Source: Mycolicibacterium sphagni (GTDB lineage Bacteria; Actinomycetota; Actinomycetes; Mycobacteriales; Mycobacteriaceae). Taken from it: a stretch of 64,000 nt of DNA. Positions within the stretch are counted from its first letter, which is position 1. Every line of letters starts with the position of its first letter. The notes under the pieces were generated by a model. It had not been told where the DNA came from. It saw only the letters and a program-made list of their open reading frames with translations, and searched no databases. Shown piece by piece: positions 24,964-33,778 of the stretch. The position numbers were made by a program, and so were the translations under genes. The stretch is taken from contig NZ_VBSB01000022.1 in the NCBI RefSeq assembly GCF_013337765.1, forward strand, positions 21,330 to 85,329. Direction: 5' to 3'.

Positions 24964-25754
24964 GCCGCCGGCGTCGCTCCGCAGATGGCGTTAGCGCCGT
25001 CGATGATCAGCGTGGTCCCCGTGACGTACGAGGCACCGGGGGTGGCCAGATAGGCGACGCCGGACGCGACCTCGTCGGCGGTGGCCGACCGCCCGATCGG
25101 GGTGGCGTTGCCCGCGGCCACCTCGGACGGCAACTGGGCCGCCGTCGCGATCCACCCGGGCAGCACCAGGTTGGCGGTGATGCCGGTCTTGGCGTAGTCG
25201 ACCGAGACCGACCGCGTCATACCCAGCATTGCGGCCTTGGCGGTGTGATACCCGACGTCGCCGGTGTAGGCGGTCAGCACACCGGCCGTCGAGCCCACGT
25301 TGACGATGCGCCCGTAACCGCGCTCGACCATGCCCGGCAGTGCCGCCCTGGTGACGTAGAACGCACTGTGGAGGTTGCGGCGCAAGGCAAGTGACCACTC
25401 ATCGTCGGTCATCACCATGAGCGGGTTAGGCTCTTCCGGGCTGTGCACCGAGGCCAGGCCGGCGTTGTTCACCACGATGTCCAGCTTGCCGAACGCCGCC
25501 ACCGTGGCCGCGACCAGCCCACCGGCCGCATCGCGGTCGAACAGGTCGGCGATGTGTGCATCGGCCTGGATACCTTCACCTACGAGCTCCTGTGCGCGTT
25601 GGTGGACCCGGTCGGTGGTGCCGGTCACCATCACCGCGGCCCCGAGCTGACCCAGCAGCCGCGCCGAGGCGAAACCGATACCGATCTCGCTGCTCGACCC
25701 GGTGACCAGGGCAACCTGGCCGGTGAGATCGAACGCGCTTGGCGTAGCGGGCAT
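24960..25754 (-). CDS. Short-chain dehydrogenase/reductase
   Basis: 264 residues, classical SDR. The cofactor motif is TGSSSEIGIGFA (TGxxxGxG variant with Glu in the loop). NNAG is at about residue 95, and the catalytic Ser is within VGSTAGV. YHTAK supplies Tyr and Lys, and C-terminal PIGRSATADEVASGVAYLATPGASYVTG is the FabG-like end. It probably oxidises a secondary alcohol or reduces a ketone or 3-oxoacyl group; the substrate is unknown. It lies at the border of the accessory block, divergent from the solute-binding lipoprotein operon, and the 172-bp spacer carries a strong inverted repeat. Confidence 0.87.
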   Translation of the reverse strand: MPATPSAFDLTGQVALVTGSSSEIGIGFASARLLGQLGAAVMVTGTTDRVHQRAQELVGEGIQADAHIADLFDRDAAGGLVAATVAAFGKLDIVVNNAGLASVHSPEEPNPLMVMTDDEWSLALRRNLHSAFYVTRAALPGMVERGYGRIVNVGSTAGVLTAYTGDVGYHTAKAAMLGMTRSVSVDYAKTGITANLVLPGWIATAAQLPSEVAAGNATPIGRSATADEVASGVAYLATPGASYVTGTTLIIDGANAICGATPAA

Positions 25755-25843
25755 TGTGCTTGCTCCCTTCGAATTTCAGGTGTGCTGGTGCCGACAGTGC
25801 TGTCCCGACCGACAGTAAAGGGCCGCGGCAGGCTTTTCTAGGT

Positions 25844-25868
25844 CGAGCGTCCAAATCTTGGACGTTCG
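25844..25868. promoter_or_regulatory. Inverted repeat, candidate operator of TetR at 27483
   Basis: Arms CGAGCGTCCAA (25844-25854) and TTGGACGTTCG (25858-25868) pair with one mismatch around a 3-nt centre. It lies in the divergent promoter region between the SDR gene and the solute-binding protein gene, 58 bp before the ATG at 25927. A TetR gene is third in the cassette on the right, and the length and symmetry suit a TetR-dimer site. Confidence 0.5.
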
Positions 25869-25926
25869 TACAAGGTGGTAACCGTCATGTCACACAGTGG
25901 AAATCAGTCGACCCGAAACTGAGCCG

Positions 25927-27486
25927 ATGAAACTCACGTCGGGAATCGCGCTCCTGACGATCGCCTTGCTACTCGTCGGCACCGCATGTTCGGGAAATAC
26001 CAACAGTCCCAACGACACTGCCTCGACCGCGTCGGCGGTACGCACTCCGCTCATGTCCGACCCGCCGCCGCTGGATCCCGACACCTTCTACCAGCCCGAG
26101 GGTCTGCTGATCATGACCTCGACCTACCAGGGGCTGCTTCAGTACGCGCCGGGCACCACGAAGATCGCACCGCTGCTGGCGACCAAATGGGACGTCTCCC
26201 CCGACGGGCTGACCTATACCTTGACCCTGCGCGACGGCGTCAAGTTCTCTGACGGCACAACGTTCGATTCCGCGGCCGCCAAGGCCAGCTTCCAGCGCCG
26301 CATCGATATGGCGGGCGGGCCCGCCTACATGCTGGCCGACGTCAAAGACATGCAGACACCGGATCCGCACACCTTCGTCGTCACCCTCGCCAAACCCGTT
26401 GCGCCGTTTCTCGATTACCTCGCCTCCCCCTACGGACCGCTGATGACCAGCCCGACGGCGGTCGCCCAGCATGCCAGCGGCAACGATCACGCGTCGGCGT
26501 GGCTGGCGTCGCATACCGCAGGAACCGGCCCCTACGAGCTGACCGAGGCTGTGCCGGCCAGTCACTACACGATGGCCGCGAACAAGAACTACTGGGGCAC
26601 CGCCGGCCAGATCACCTCGGTGCAGATGCCGGTGATCACCGCCTCGGCGGTGCAGCGACTCGAACTCGGCAACGGCCAGCTCGACATGGTGCTGCACGGC
26701 TTGTCCAAGGGCGACTACGAGGCGCTGGCCGCCGGCCCGGACACCGAGGTGCTTCAGGAGAGCGCCCTGGTCAAGGCCGAGGTCATGGTCAACCCGAGCT
26801 CACCGGTGTTCGCCTCGCGCGACGCGCGGGCCGCGCTGTCCGCCGCGCTGGACCAAACCGCCTTGACCACACAGATATTCGGTGCACAGGGAGCTCCGTC
26901 GACGCAGTTCTACCCGATCGGGATGCTGCCCGACGGTGCCGTGCCCGACAAGCACGACTACGACCCGTCGAAGCTGGCTGCGGTGGGCAAGGCCGGCGGA
27001 GACGTGATGATCGGCTTCCCCACCGGGGACAGCAGCCTGCAGGATCTGGCCAATCAGATGCAGGTGATCCTGCAGCAGGCCGGCTTGAAGGCCACCGTCC
27101 GCGACTTCCCGCTGGCGCAGTTCTTCGCCCTGCCCCAAAACCCGGACCAGCGCCCGGATCTCCTGCTGGCCTCGTTCAATCCCGATGCGGCCCACCCGGA
27201 TACCTGGTCGCGGATCTACCAGTACACCAACGCGCCGGTGAATCTGCAGGGCTGCTCGGTTCCCGACGCCGACAAGCTGCTCGACGCGGGCAGCGCCGAA
27301 CCCGACCCGGCCAAATCCCAAGCTATCTACATCGAAGCGGCCAAGGCCTACCGCGATTCACTGTGCTGGATCAACATCGCCGACCTGCACAACACGATCG
27401 CCGCCCGGAAGGGCTACTCCGGCTGGCAGAGCCAGCCCGCGTGGATGTGGGACACCGACTTCTCCACCCTGAAGCACCAAGGATGA
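25927..27486 (+). CDS. Family 5 ABC solute-binding lipoprotein
   Basis: 519 residues. The signal peptide MKLTSGIALLTIALLLVGTAC ends in a lipobox. The mature protein has the family-5 (peptide/nickel/opine) binding-protein layout: MTSTYQGLLQY, PLLATKWDVSPDGLTYTLTLRDGVKFSDG, and late SFNPDAAHPDTWSRIYQYTN with W/D residues of the ligand pocket. No permease or ATPase gene accompanies it, so it must use distant components or act alone. It is followed by a TetR gene (ATGA overlap) and two ureohydrolases, which suggests a guanidino compound or peptide as ligand (inference). An in-frame upstream start at 25897 would spoil the signal peptide. Confidence 0.88.
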   Translation: MKLTSGIALLTIALLLVGTACSGNTNSPNDTASTASAVRTPLMSDPPPLDPDTFYQPEGLLIMTSTYQGLLQYAPGTTKIAPLLATKWDVSPDGLTYTLTLRDGVKFSDGTTFDSAAAKASFQRRIDMAGGPAYMLADVKDMQTPDPHTFVVTLAKPVAPFLDYLASPYGPLMTSPTAVAQHASGNDHASAWLASHTAGTGPYELTEAVPASHYTMAANKNYWGTAGQITSVQMPVITASAVQRLELGNGQLDMVLHGLSKGDYEALAAGPDTEVLQESALVKAEVMVNPSSPVFASRDARAALSAALDQTALTTQIFGAQGAPSTQFYPIGMLPDGAVPDKHDYDPSKLAAVGKAGGDVMIGFPTGDSSLQDLANQMQVILQQAGLKATVRDFPLAQFFALPQNPDQRPDLLLASFNPDAAHPDTWSRIYQYTNAPVNLQGCSVPDADKLLDAGSAEPDPAKSQAIYIEAAKAYRDSLCWINIADLHNTIAARKGYSGWQSQPAWMWDTDFSTLKHQG

Positions 27487-28088
27487 CGGCTGGCGCCACG
27501 GCCCGTGGTGCGGCGCGCCGCACCGAGATCATCGATGCCGCGATCGAGGTGATGGCCAGGGTTGGCCTCGCGGGACTGTCCATGCGCCTGGTGGCCAACC
27601 AGGCCCAGATACCCCTGGGTGCGCTGAGCTATTACTTCGACGACAAGTCCGATCTGATCGCCCAGGCGTTCGCTCAATTGTCGGAGCGGGAGATCGAGCG
27701 GGTCGTGCACACCGCGGAGCTCCTCGAGCCGTCGATGTCCGCCGAGGCGCTCGCCGATCTGGTCGCCGACATGATCATCGACGGATTCAGCTCACCGGCC
27801 GGCGCGATCGTCACCCGCTACGAGTTGGTCACCGAGGCCAGCCGCGACGAGCGGCTGCGACCGATGTTCGAGGCCTGGTATGCGGCAATGGTTCCCGCGC
27901 TGAGCCGGCTCTTCCGCGAGCTCGGGTCACACCAGCCCGAGCTCGATGCCCGCACCGTGATGGCGGTGATGGCAGGTCTGGAGATCGACAACCTCTATCG
28001 CCCGCTGGGACCGGTGGACAAGCGACGAATCCGGGCCACCCTGCGGCACGCCTTCACCGCCGTCATCGCCCTGCACAACGCCCGATAA
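27483..28088 (+). CDS. TetR-family transcriptional regulator
   Basis: 201 residues. N-terminal TetR helix-turn-helix: RRTEIIDAAIEVMARVGLAGLSMRLVANQAQIPLGALSYYFDDKSDLI. The C-terminal ligand-binding domain (about 75-200) resembles the BetI-like or TetR_C_6 type (YELVTEASRDERLRPMFEAWY). It overlaps the stop of the binding-protein gene by four bases and precedes the two ureohydrolase genes, so it probably controls this cassette through the inverted repeat at 25844-25868. Confidence 0.88.
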   Translation: MTAGATARGAARRTEIIDAAIEVMARVGLAGLSMRLVANQAQIPLGALSYYFDDKSDLIAQAFAQLSEREIERVVHTAELLEPSMSAEALADLVADMIIDGFSSPAGAIVTRYELVTEASRDERLRPMFEAWYAAMVPALSRLFRELGSHQPELDARTVMAVMAGLEIDNLYRPLGPVDKRRIRATLRHAFTAVIALHNAR

Positions 28089-28112
28089 CCCCGACAGGAA
28101 GACGAACCCCAG

Positions 28113-29207
28113 ATGGCAGGCACCCTCTTCGGTCCGGACATCACCTTTCTCGGTGTCCCCCGCTGTGATCTCACCGACGAATCCAGTTACGCCGATGCCG
28201 ATATCGTCATACTCGGCGCCCCGCTCGACGGCGGAACGAACTACCGATCCGGCGCGCGGTTCGGCCCGTCTGCGCTGCGCCAGGCGTGCTATCTGCCGCA
28301 GGACGGCTCCCGCCCCAGCCTCGCGCTGCGGGTCGACGGCCTCAAGGACCTGCGCGTCTACGACGCCGGCGACGTGATGCTCTACAGCGGCAACATCGAG
28401 CAGGCCGTGCAGCTGATCGAAGAGGACGTGTACAAGATCAGCGCAGCGGGCGCGATCCCGATCATCCTGGGCGGTGACCACACCATCGCCTGGCCCGACC
28501 ACACCGGGGTGGCCCGCCATCACGGGTTCGGCAAGGTGTCCATGATTCACTTCGACGCCCACGCCGACACCGGAGACATTCACAACGGGTCACTCATCGG
28601 GCATGGCACGCCGATGCGCCGGCTCATCGAATCGGGCGCGCTGCGCGGAGATCGGTTCCTGCAGTTGGGATTGCGCGGATACTGGCCCGACGAACCGGTC
28701 CTGCAGTGGATGGCCGCGCACGGCCTGCGGTCCTACGAGATGACCGAGATCGTCGCGCGCGGATTGGAGACGTGCCTGACCGAGGCATTCGAGATCGCCA
28801 CCTTGGACTGTGAGGGCGTGTTCCTCTCGGTCGACATCGACGTGTGCGACCCCGGCCACGCACCCGGCACCGGAACACCTGAGCCGGGCGGCTTCTCGGC
28901 CCGGGAACTGCTGGACGCCGTCCGGCGGATCTGTTACGAGCTACCGGTCCTCGGAGTGGACATCGTCGAGGTGGCACCCCCCTACGACCACGCCGACATC
29001 ACCGCACTGCTCGGCAATCGTGTGGTGCTGGAGGTGGTCTCCGCGATCGCCCGCCGCCGCAAAGACAAGGCCGAGGGCACCAGCTGGGATCCGATGAAAC
29101 CGCTACTGGCCGGGCGTGAAGTCGACGAGCAGCTGCGGCTGATCACCGAGGGCGACGAGGCACGCCGCCGTGGCGAGGGCGGTGGGCGACCCCACCACCA
29201 TCACTGA
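28113..29207 (+). CDS. Ureohydrolase (agmatinase/arginase fold), first of pair
   Basis: 364 residues. The dinuclear metal site is complete: GGDHT, HFDAHADTGD and SVDIDVCDPGHAPGTGTPEPGG. It hydrolyses the guanidino group of an unknown substrate to urea plus amine, as agmatinase, guanidinobutyrase and related enzymes do. It is longer than ordinary agmatinases (about 300-320) through N-terminal (FLGVPRCDL) and C-terminal extensions. The charged C-terminal tail ends in PHHHH encoded by native-looking codons, a possible metal (Ni or Mn) binding tail. A GGAAGACGAACCCC stretch before the ATG could hold a weak ribosome site. It overlaps the next ureohydrolase by one base (TGATG). Confidence 0.87.
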   Translation: MAGTLFGPDITFLGVPRCDLTDESSYADADIVILGAPLDGGTNYRSGARFGPSALRQACYLPQDGSRPSLALRVDGLKDLRVYDAGDVMLYSGNIEQAVQLIEEDVYKISAAGAIPIILGGDHTIAWPDHTGVARHHGFGKVSMIHFDAHADTGDIHNGSLIGHGTPMRRLIESGALRGDRFLQLGLRGYWPDEPVLQWMAAHGLRSYEMTEIVARGLETCLTEAFEIATLDCEGVFLSVDIDVCDPGHAPGTGTPEPGGFSARELLDAVRRICYELPVLGVDIVEVAPPYDHADITALLGNRVVLEVVSAIARRRKDKAEGTSWDPMKPLLAGREVDEQLRLITEGDEARRRGEGGGRPHHHH

Positions 29208-30166
29208 TGTCCGACACACCCCGACCGCCGGTCGGTGCTACTCCGTCGACTCAGGTACCGCGTTACGCGGGCAAGGGCACATTCGCCCGCATCGCCGATA
29301 TCCACGAGGTCGCCGACTACGACATCGCCGTCGTGGGTTTGCCTTTCGACGGTGGCACCTCCTACCGGCCGGGGGCACGGTTCGGACCGATGGCGGTCCG
29401 CCAAGCCGCCCGCACATTACGTCCCGGGTACCACGTCGAGTTCGGTGTGGCTCCGCTTGAGCAGGTGCAGATCGTCGACGCAGGCGACGTGACCATCACT
29501 CCGTTCGACATTCCCGAGGCGTGCCGTCAGATCGAGAACGGCATGCGGGAGATCATCGGTGACCGGGGGCGCAAGTTTGTCGCGATCGGCGGCGATCACA
29601 CCGTCGCGCTGCCGAATCTTCGTGCCCTGCATGCGTTCCACGGCCCGCTCGCGCTGGTGCACTTCGACGCGCACCTGGACACCTGGGACACCTACTTCAA
29701 CGCGCCGGTCACCCACGGCACGCCGTTTCGCCGGGCGTTCGAGGAGGGTCTGCTGATCGAGGACCATTCGATCCACGTCGGCATCCGCGGCCCGATCTAC
29801 GACCGGATGGATCTGGACGACGACGCCCGGATGGGATTTCGGATCATCCGGGCCGGCGACCTCGACGTCATGGGCGTCGAGGCGGCCGTCGACGTCGTCG
29901 CCCGTCGCGTCGACGATCTGCCGGTCTACCTCTCGATCGATATCGACGTGCTGGACCCCGCCTTCGCTCCCGGGACCGGAACACCCGAGTCGGGCGGGCT
30001 GACCTCCCGGGAGCTGTTGCGAATGCTGCGCCGGCTCAACGGGATCAACGTCGTGGGCGCCGATGTCGTGGAGGTCGCACCGGCCTACGACCATGCCGAG
30101 ATCACGTCGATCGCCGCCGCGACGGTGGTGTTCGACCTGCTGACCCTGATGGTGGCTAACGGGTAA
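29207..30166 (+). CDS. Ureohydrolase (agmatinase/guanidinobutyrase-like), second of pair
   Basis: 319 residues, usual agmatinase length. Metal ligands: GGDHT, HFDAHLDTWDTYF and SIDIDVLDPAFAPGTGTPESGG. The LDTWDTYFNAPVTHGTPFRRA loop resembles guanidinobutyrase-type members more than arginases. It is about as long as the core of the upstream paralogue, but the active-site loop differs (DTWDTYF versus DTGDIHN), so the two genes are unlikely to be redundant copies with one substrate. They may form a heteromer or act in sequence. Start ATG at 29207 overlaps the previous stop. Confidence 0.88.
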   Translation: MSDTPRPPVGATPSTQVPRYAGKGTFARIADIHEVADYDIAVVGLPFDGGTSYRPGARFGPMAVRQAARTLRPGYHVEFGVAPLEQVQIVDAGDVTITPFDIPEACRQIENGMREIIGDRGRKFVAIGGDHTVALPNLRALHAFHGPLALVHFDAHLDTWDTYFNAPVTHGTPFRRAFEEGLLIEDHSIHVGIRGPIYDRMDLDDDARMGFRIIRAGDLDVMGVEAAVDVVARRVDDLPVYLSIDIDVLDPAFAPGTGTPESGGLTSRELLRMLRRLNGINVVGADVVEVAPAYDHAEITSIAAATVVFDLLTLMVANG

Positions 30167-30205
30167 TCCCGGCTGTCGCACCACGGCGTTACGCTCGACG
30201 ATGTC

Positions 30206-31231
30206 ATGGCACGCCTGGAGACCCGCGTCGCACGCATCGCTGAGGCCGCGTTGGCCGAGCGGCAGTATGTCACGCCCATCGACGTCCTGATCGGCTTGGG
30301 CTGGCTCGCGCAGCCCAACGTCGAGCGCTGGACGTGGGGCCGGGTCACGTCACTCGACCGCTGCATCCAGGTGGACGACGCCCGGACGGTTGCGGCTCTC
30401 GACGCGCTACGGGATTGGGCCCAGGGAATTGGTCTGTCCCCGTGGGACACCGATTACGGCGACCTGCAGTTCACCGCGTCCGGCACCGCGCCAACCGAGC
30501 GCGTGTTTCGCATCCGGTGGGCGGTCGCCGAGCAGCCGGCGCCCGAGGCGCCGCCAAAACGGTCAACCGAGCTCAGGGTTATCGCGACCGACCACGCCTG
30601 GGAATGCAGCGTCTGCGGAGAGACGGGCGATCTGCTGCTGAAGGCAAGGCCGGGCACTATGTGCCTGGACTGTGCCGACCTCGGCCACCTCGAGTTCCTG
30701 CCCTCCGGTGATGCCGCCCTGACGCGGCGCGCCAAGAAGGCCAGCCGCTTGTCCGCGATCGTCATTCGCTGGAGCACCCGACGGAAACGCTTTGAGCGCC
30801 AAGGCATTCTCGCCGAGCGTGAAGCCATCGAGCTGGCGGCTCAGCAATGCTTAGCCGAGGCCGACGTTCGAGCCGCACGACGCACGCAAGATCACATCCG
30901 CCGCGGCGCGGTCGACGAGAAGTTCCGCGACGAGTTCGCAGGCGCGATTCGCGCCCAGTTCCCCGGCTGTCCGCCGGCCCGCGCCGAAGCAATCGCCTAT
31001 CACGCGGCGTTGCGGGGCAGCGGACGCGTCGGACGCTCTGCCGCCGGCCGCGCGCTGGAGCCGTCCGCGATTCAGCTGGCCGTCGCCGCCTCGGTCCGGC
31101 ACATCGATACCGATTATGACGACCTGTTGATGACCGGTGTCGACCGCGACGAGGCCCGGCAGACCGTACTTGTCCGCGTGAACTCCATCCTCGAAGCCTG
31201 GCGCAGCGGGGTCACGGCGCTGGACATCTGA
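30206..31231 (+). CDS. DUF2293-domain protein with zinc-ribbon centre
   Basis: 341 residues. Centre: a CSVCGETGDLLLKARPGTMC-LDC four-cysteine knuckle (about residues 133-156), probably zinc-binding. C-terminal 95 residues (REFAGAIRAQFPGCPPARAEAIAYHA...GRVGRSAAGRALE...TDYDDLLMTGVDRDEAR) match the DUF2293 domain, of unknown function. The N-terminal part (about 1-110) is a helical domain not recognised. No catalytic motif is apparent, and nucleic-acid binding is plausible only because of the zinc ribbon. A TACGCT hexamer lies about 10 nt before the ATG. It is convergent with the aldolase gene (4 bp gap). Confidence 0.72.
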   Translation: MARLETRVARIAEAALAERQYVTPIDVLIGLGWLAQPNVERWTWGRVTSLDRCIQVDDARTVAALDALRDWAQGIGLSPWDTDYGDLQFTASGTAPTERVFRIRWAVAEQPAPEAPPKRSTELRVIATDHAWECSVCGETGDLLLKARPGTMCLDCADLGHLEFLPSGDAALTRRAKKASRLSAIVIRWSTRRKRFERQGILAEREAIELAAQQCLAEADVRAARRTQDHIRRGAVDEKFRDEFAGAIRAQFPGCPPARAEAIAYHAALRGSGRVGRSAAGRALEPSAIQLAVAASVRHIDTDYDDLLMTGVDRDEARQTVLVRVNSILEAWRSGVTALDI

Positions 31232-31235
31232 CCCC

Positions 31236-31985
31236 TCAGCTCGCACCGGGTACGTAGGTCCGTTGCGCCCACTGGAACACCTGCCAGGCCTCGTGCTCGT
31301 CGAGCATGTCGTGCACCCGCCGGGCAGCTTCGGCTCCAACCGGTTTGGCGTCGCGTGCCTTGACCTGTACCTCCGCGCAACGTTCCATCAGCAGGAAGTA
31401 GCCGACCGCCGAGTCGACGCTGGTGCCCACCGTCAGCAGCCCGTGATTACGCAGGATCGCGGCCCTGGCGTCACCGATGGCGGCCGCGATGCGCTTGCCG
31501 CCGTCGGTGGAACCGATGTTGATCTCGTCGTCGTCGAAGATCTCGTGGTCTTCGAAGAATGCGCACGACTCCTGTGAAATCGGCGCGAGTTTGGTGACAG
31601 CCGCGGAAAACGGTGTGCCGTAGGGGGTATGGCAGTGTGCGGCGGCGACGACTTCGGGTCGCGCCTCGTGCACCGGGGCGTGGATGTAGTAGGCGGCCAC
31701 ATTGATGTGGCCGCCGCCCTCGACCGTCCCATCGGCGTGGACGAGGACGAGATCGTCGGGGGTCATGAAGCGAAACGGCACGCCATAGCGTCCGAGCCAG
31801 AAGCTGTCAAGCCGCTCCGGGTCGCGGGCCGAGATGTGCCCGTCACCCAGCGAACCCCAGCCCATCGCGCCGAATACCTGATAGGCCAACGCCAGTCGGT
31901 GCTTGCGGTGGGCCCGCAGCTCCCCGGGATCGGTGATCGCTGGCTCGTCGGCAGCCGGGTCGAGGAACGCACTATCAACGCCCAT
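31236..31985 (-). CDS. Class II aldolase/adducin-family protein
   Basis: 249 residues. The fold is recognised from WGSLGDGHISARDPE, MTPDDLVLVHADG, the zinc-binding AAHCHTPYGTPFSA (HxH) and RNHGLLTVG (third His). Members include fuculose-phosphate aldolases, dehydratases and decarboxylases. This non-sugar-phosphate branch is common in actinobacterial catabolic clusters and is of uncertain substrate. The start is the ATG at 31985 (MGVDSAFLDP), which has a good GAGGTGCAGG ribosome site; the longer open frame upstream is discarded. It is divergent from the hydroxyacid dehydrogenase (60 bp). Confidence 0.83.
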   Translation of the reverse strand: MGVDSAFLDPAADEPAITDPGELRAHRKHRLALAYQVFGAMGWGSLGDGHISARDPERLDSFWLGRYGVPFRFMTPDDLVLVHADGTVEGGGHINVAAYYIHAPVHEARPEVVAAAHCHTPYGTPFSAAVTKLAPISQESCAFFEDHEIFDDDEINIGSTDGGKRIAAAIGDARAAILRNHGLLTVGTSVDSAVGYFLLMERCAEVQVKARDAKPVGAEAARRVHDMLDEHEAWQVFQWAQRTYVPGAS

Positions 31986-32045
31986 CCTGCACCTCGCTTC
32001 GTCTGGAGATAGCCTAGCGAAATCACTGCAATTGAGCGCCCCATC

Positions 32046-32993
32046 GTGCTGGTCGTCACCGAGCCCGACCCCGAATTGCCCCCGCCCCCGATGGAATTGA
32101 TTCCTTCCGACGTCACGGTGGTGGAGGTCGGGGCGACGCCCACCGACGAACAGCTCACCGGCGCGCAGGTGCTCTACATCTGGGATCACCGCTTCGCCGA
32201 GCTGGGTCCACTGCTACGCCGGGCTCCCGACGTGCGCTGGGTGCATGCCGCCTCGGTGGGGGTGAACCGGCTGCTGTGCCCCGAATTGGCGGCGGTCACG
32301 CTGACCAACTCCCGCGGCGTGTTCGACATCCCGATCGCGGAATGGGTGATCGGTGCGGTGCTCAGTCACGTCAAGGGGCTCGACGCGAGCCTGGCACTGC
32401 AGCGCGAGCACCGGTGGCAGTACCGGACCACCGGGCGGCTGGCCGGTACCCGCGCGGCCGTGGTGGGCACCGGGTCGATCGGCCGGACCATCGCCGAGCG
32501 GCTGGTGCGCCTCGACGTGGACATCACGCTGGTGGGCCGCGCCGCGCGGGAGGATCCTCAGTTCGGCTCGGTCCGGGCCAGCACGGAGTTGGCCTCGGTG
32601 ACCGCCGACGTGGACCTGCTGGTCCTGGCCGCGCCGCTGACACCGGCCACCACCGCACTGGTCGGAGCCGAGGTGCTGCGCGCTCTCGGTCCGCGGGGAT
32701 TCCTGGTCAACGTCGGTCGCGGGCCGACAGTCGTCGAGACCGATCTCGTCGTCGCGCTGCACAGCGGGACGATCGCGGGTGCGGCGCTGGACGTATTCGA
32801 GGTCGAACCGCTACCGGCCGAGTCGCCGCTATGGTCGATCCCCAATGTTCTTGTCTCACCGCATATGTCGGGTGACTATGTCGGCTTCGAGGTTGACATG
32901 GTGCGGGTGTTCACCGACAACCTCGGGCGATGGCTGCGTGGCGAGCCGCTGCACAACATCGTCGATCCTGCCCTCGGATACGTACCGAACTAG
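32046..32993 (+). CDS. D-2-hydroxyacid dehydrogenase family protein
   Basis: 315 residues. NAD-binding domain: AAVVGTGSIGRTIAERL. Catalytic Arg is in NVGRGPTVVE; acid and base lie in the FEVEPLPAESPLW and SPHMSG segments. The N-terminal substrate half is VLVVTEPDPELPPPPM. It should interconvert a 2-hydroxyacid and 2-oxoacid, and the actual substrate is not predictable. It is divergent from the class II aldolase, which could supply or consume the 2-oxoacid (inference). The GTG start at 32046 is the only reasonable one. It overlaps the following convergent SDR by 4 bases. Confidence 0.86.
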   Translation: MLVVTEPDPELPPPPMELIPSDVTVVEVGATPTDEQLTGAQVLYIWDHRFAELGPLLRRAPDVRWVHAASVGVNRLLCPELAAVTLTNSRGVFDIPIAEWVIGAVLSHVKGLDASLALQREHRWQYRTTGRLAGTRAAVVGTGSIGRTIAERLVRLDVDITLVGRAAREDPQFGSVRASTELASVTADVDLLVLAAPLTPATTALVGAEVLRALGPRGFLVNVGRGPTVVETDLVVALHSGTIAGAALDVFEVEPLPAESPLWSIPNVLVSPHMSGDYVGFEVDMVRVFTDNLGRWLRGEPLHNIVDPALGYVPN

Positions 32994-33745
32994 GCGCCTT
33001 CTGGCTGGCGCCATTCGATCGGCCGCAGCAATACGATCTCGGGCACCACACAACTGCGGGACACCCGAATCGTCATCCGGATCGCCTCGGCGATATCGCT
33101 CGGCGCGATCATCTCGTCGGCACCCACGCTGTCGCGGTAGTCATCGGCCATCGCGGTGTTCACCAGACCCGGACAGATCGCGGTCACCTTGATACCGGAG
33201 GTGGACAGCTCGTCATGCAGCGATTCGGTGAATCCGACGACGCCGAACTTGGTCGCCGAGTAGGACGCCAGGCTCGCCTCGCCACGTTTGCCCGCATTCG
33301 AGGCGATGTTGACGATCTGCGCCGATTTGCGCTGCTGCACAGCCGCTTCGAGGAGAGGCATGGACTTGCTGGTCAGCAGGATCACTGCACGCAGGTTCAC
33401 CGCAAGCTGCTCGTCGAGAAACTCCGCGGTGATCTCGCCGACCTCGCGGTTGCCCGCGACCCCGGCGTTGTTCACCAGCATGTCCAGCGATCCGTACCGC
33501 GCGGAGTGCTCGGCGACGATCTGGTCGAGGAACGTCTCCTCGGCCAATGACCCGGACACGGTGTGCACCGGCGGGCCGCTTCCAAACGACGATGCCACCG
33601 CGGCCAGCTTGTCGAGGTCCCGGCCGACGAGGGTGAGCGCGAAACCCTCCTCGTGCAGCATCGCGGCAATCGCCGAACCAATGCCGCCGGATGCCCCGGT
33701 GACGATCGCCGTACGCGGTTGGCTACTCACACCGGCATTACACAC
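32990..33745 (-). CDS. Short-chain dehydrogenase/reductase
   Basis: Up to 251 residues. Cofactor motif VTGASGGIGSAIA, NNAGVAG near residue 95, catalytic Ser in NIASNAG, and YSATKFGVVG with Tyr/Lys. The C-terminus (ADDYRDSVGADEMIAPSDIAEAIRMTIRVS) is typical of classical SDRs such as oxoacyl reductases or serine/3-hydroxyacid dehydrogenases. The start may be the GTG at 33745 or the GTG at 33730 (VSSQPRTAIVTG), which is closer to the Rossmann fold. It is the last gene of the minus-strand run APH kinase, SDR, GntR, FKBP, SDR. Confidence 0.84.
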   Translation of the reverse strand: MCNAGVSSQPRTAIVTGASGGIGSAIAAMLHEEGFALTLVGRDLDKLAAVASSFGSGPPVHTVSGSLAEETFLDQIVAEHSARYGSLDMLVNNAGVAGNREVGEITAEFLDEQLAVNLRAVILLTSKSMPLLEAAVQQRKSAQIVNIASNAGKRGEASLASYSATKFGVVGFTESLHDELSTSGIKVTAICPGLVNTAMADDYRDSVGADEMIAPSDIAEAIRMTIRVSRSCVVPEIVLLRPIEWRQPEGA

Positions 33746-33778
33746 GCTGAAAGCGCGCCGCGCTCGGCAAGCGCGCGG

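Noticed and set aside
25755..25926. Guanidine riboswitch upstream of the ureohydrolase cassette
   Set aside because: I looked for conserved ykkC or guanidine-II/III type elements and saw only the TetR-like inverted repeat.
28113..29207. Artificial His-tag at the end of the first ureohydrolase
   Set aside because: Only four histidines, in continuous native sequence running straight into the next gene; no vector-like sequence is present.
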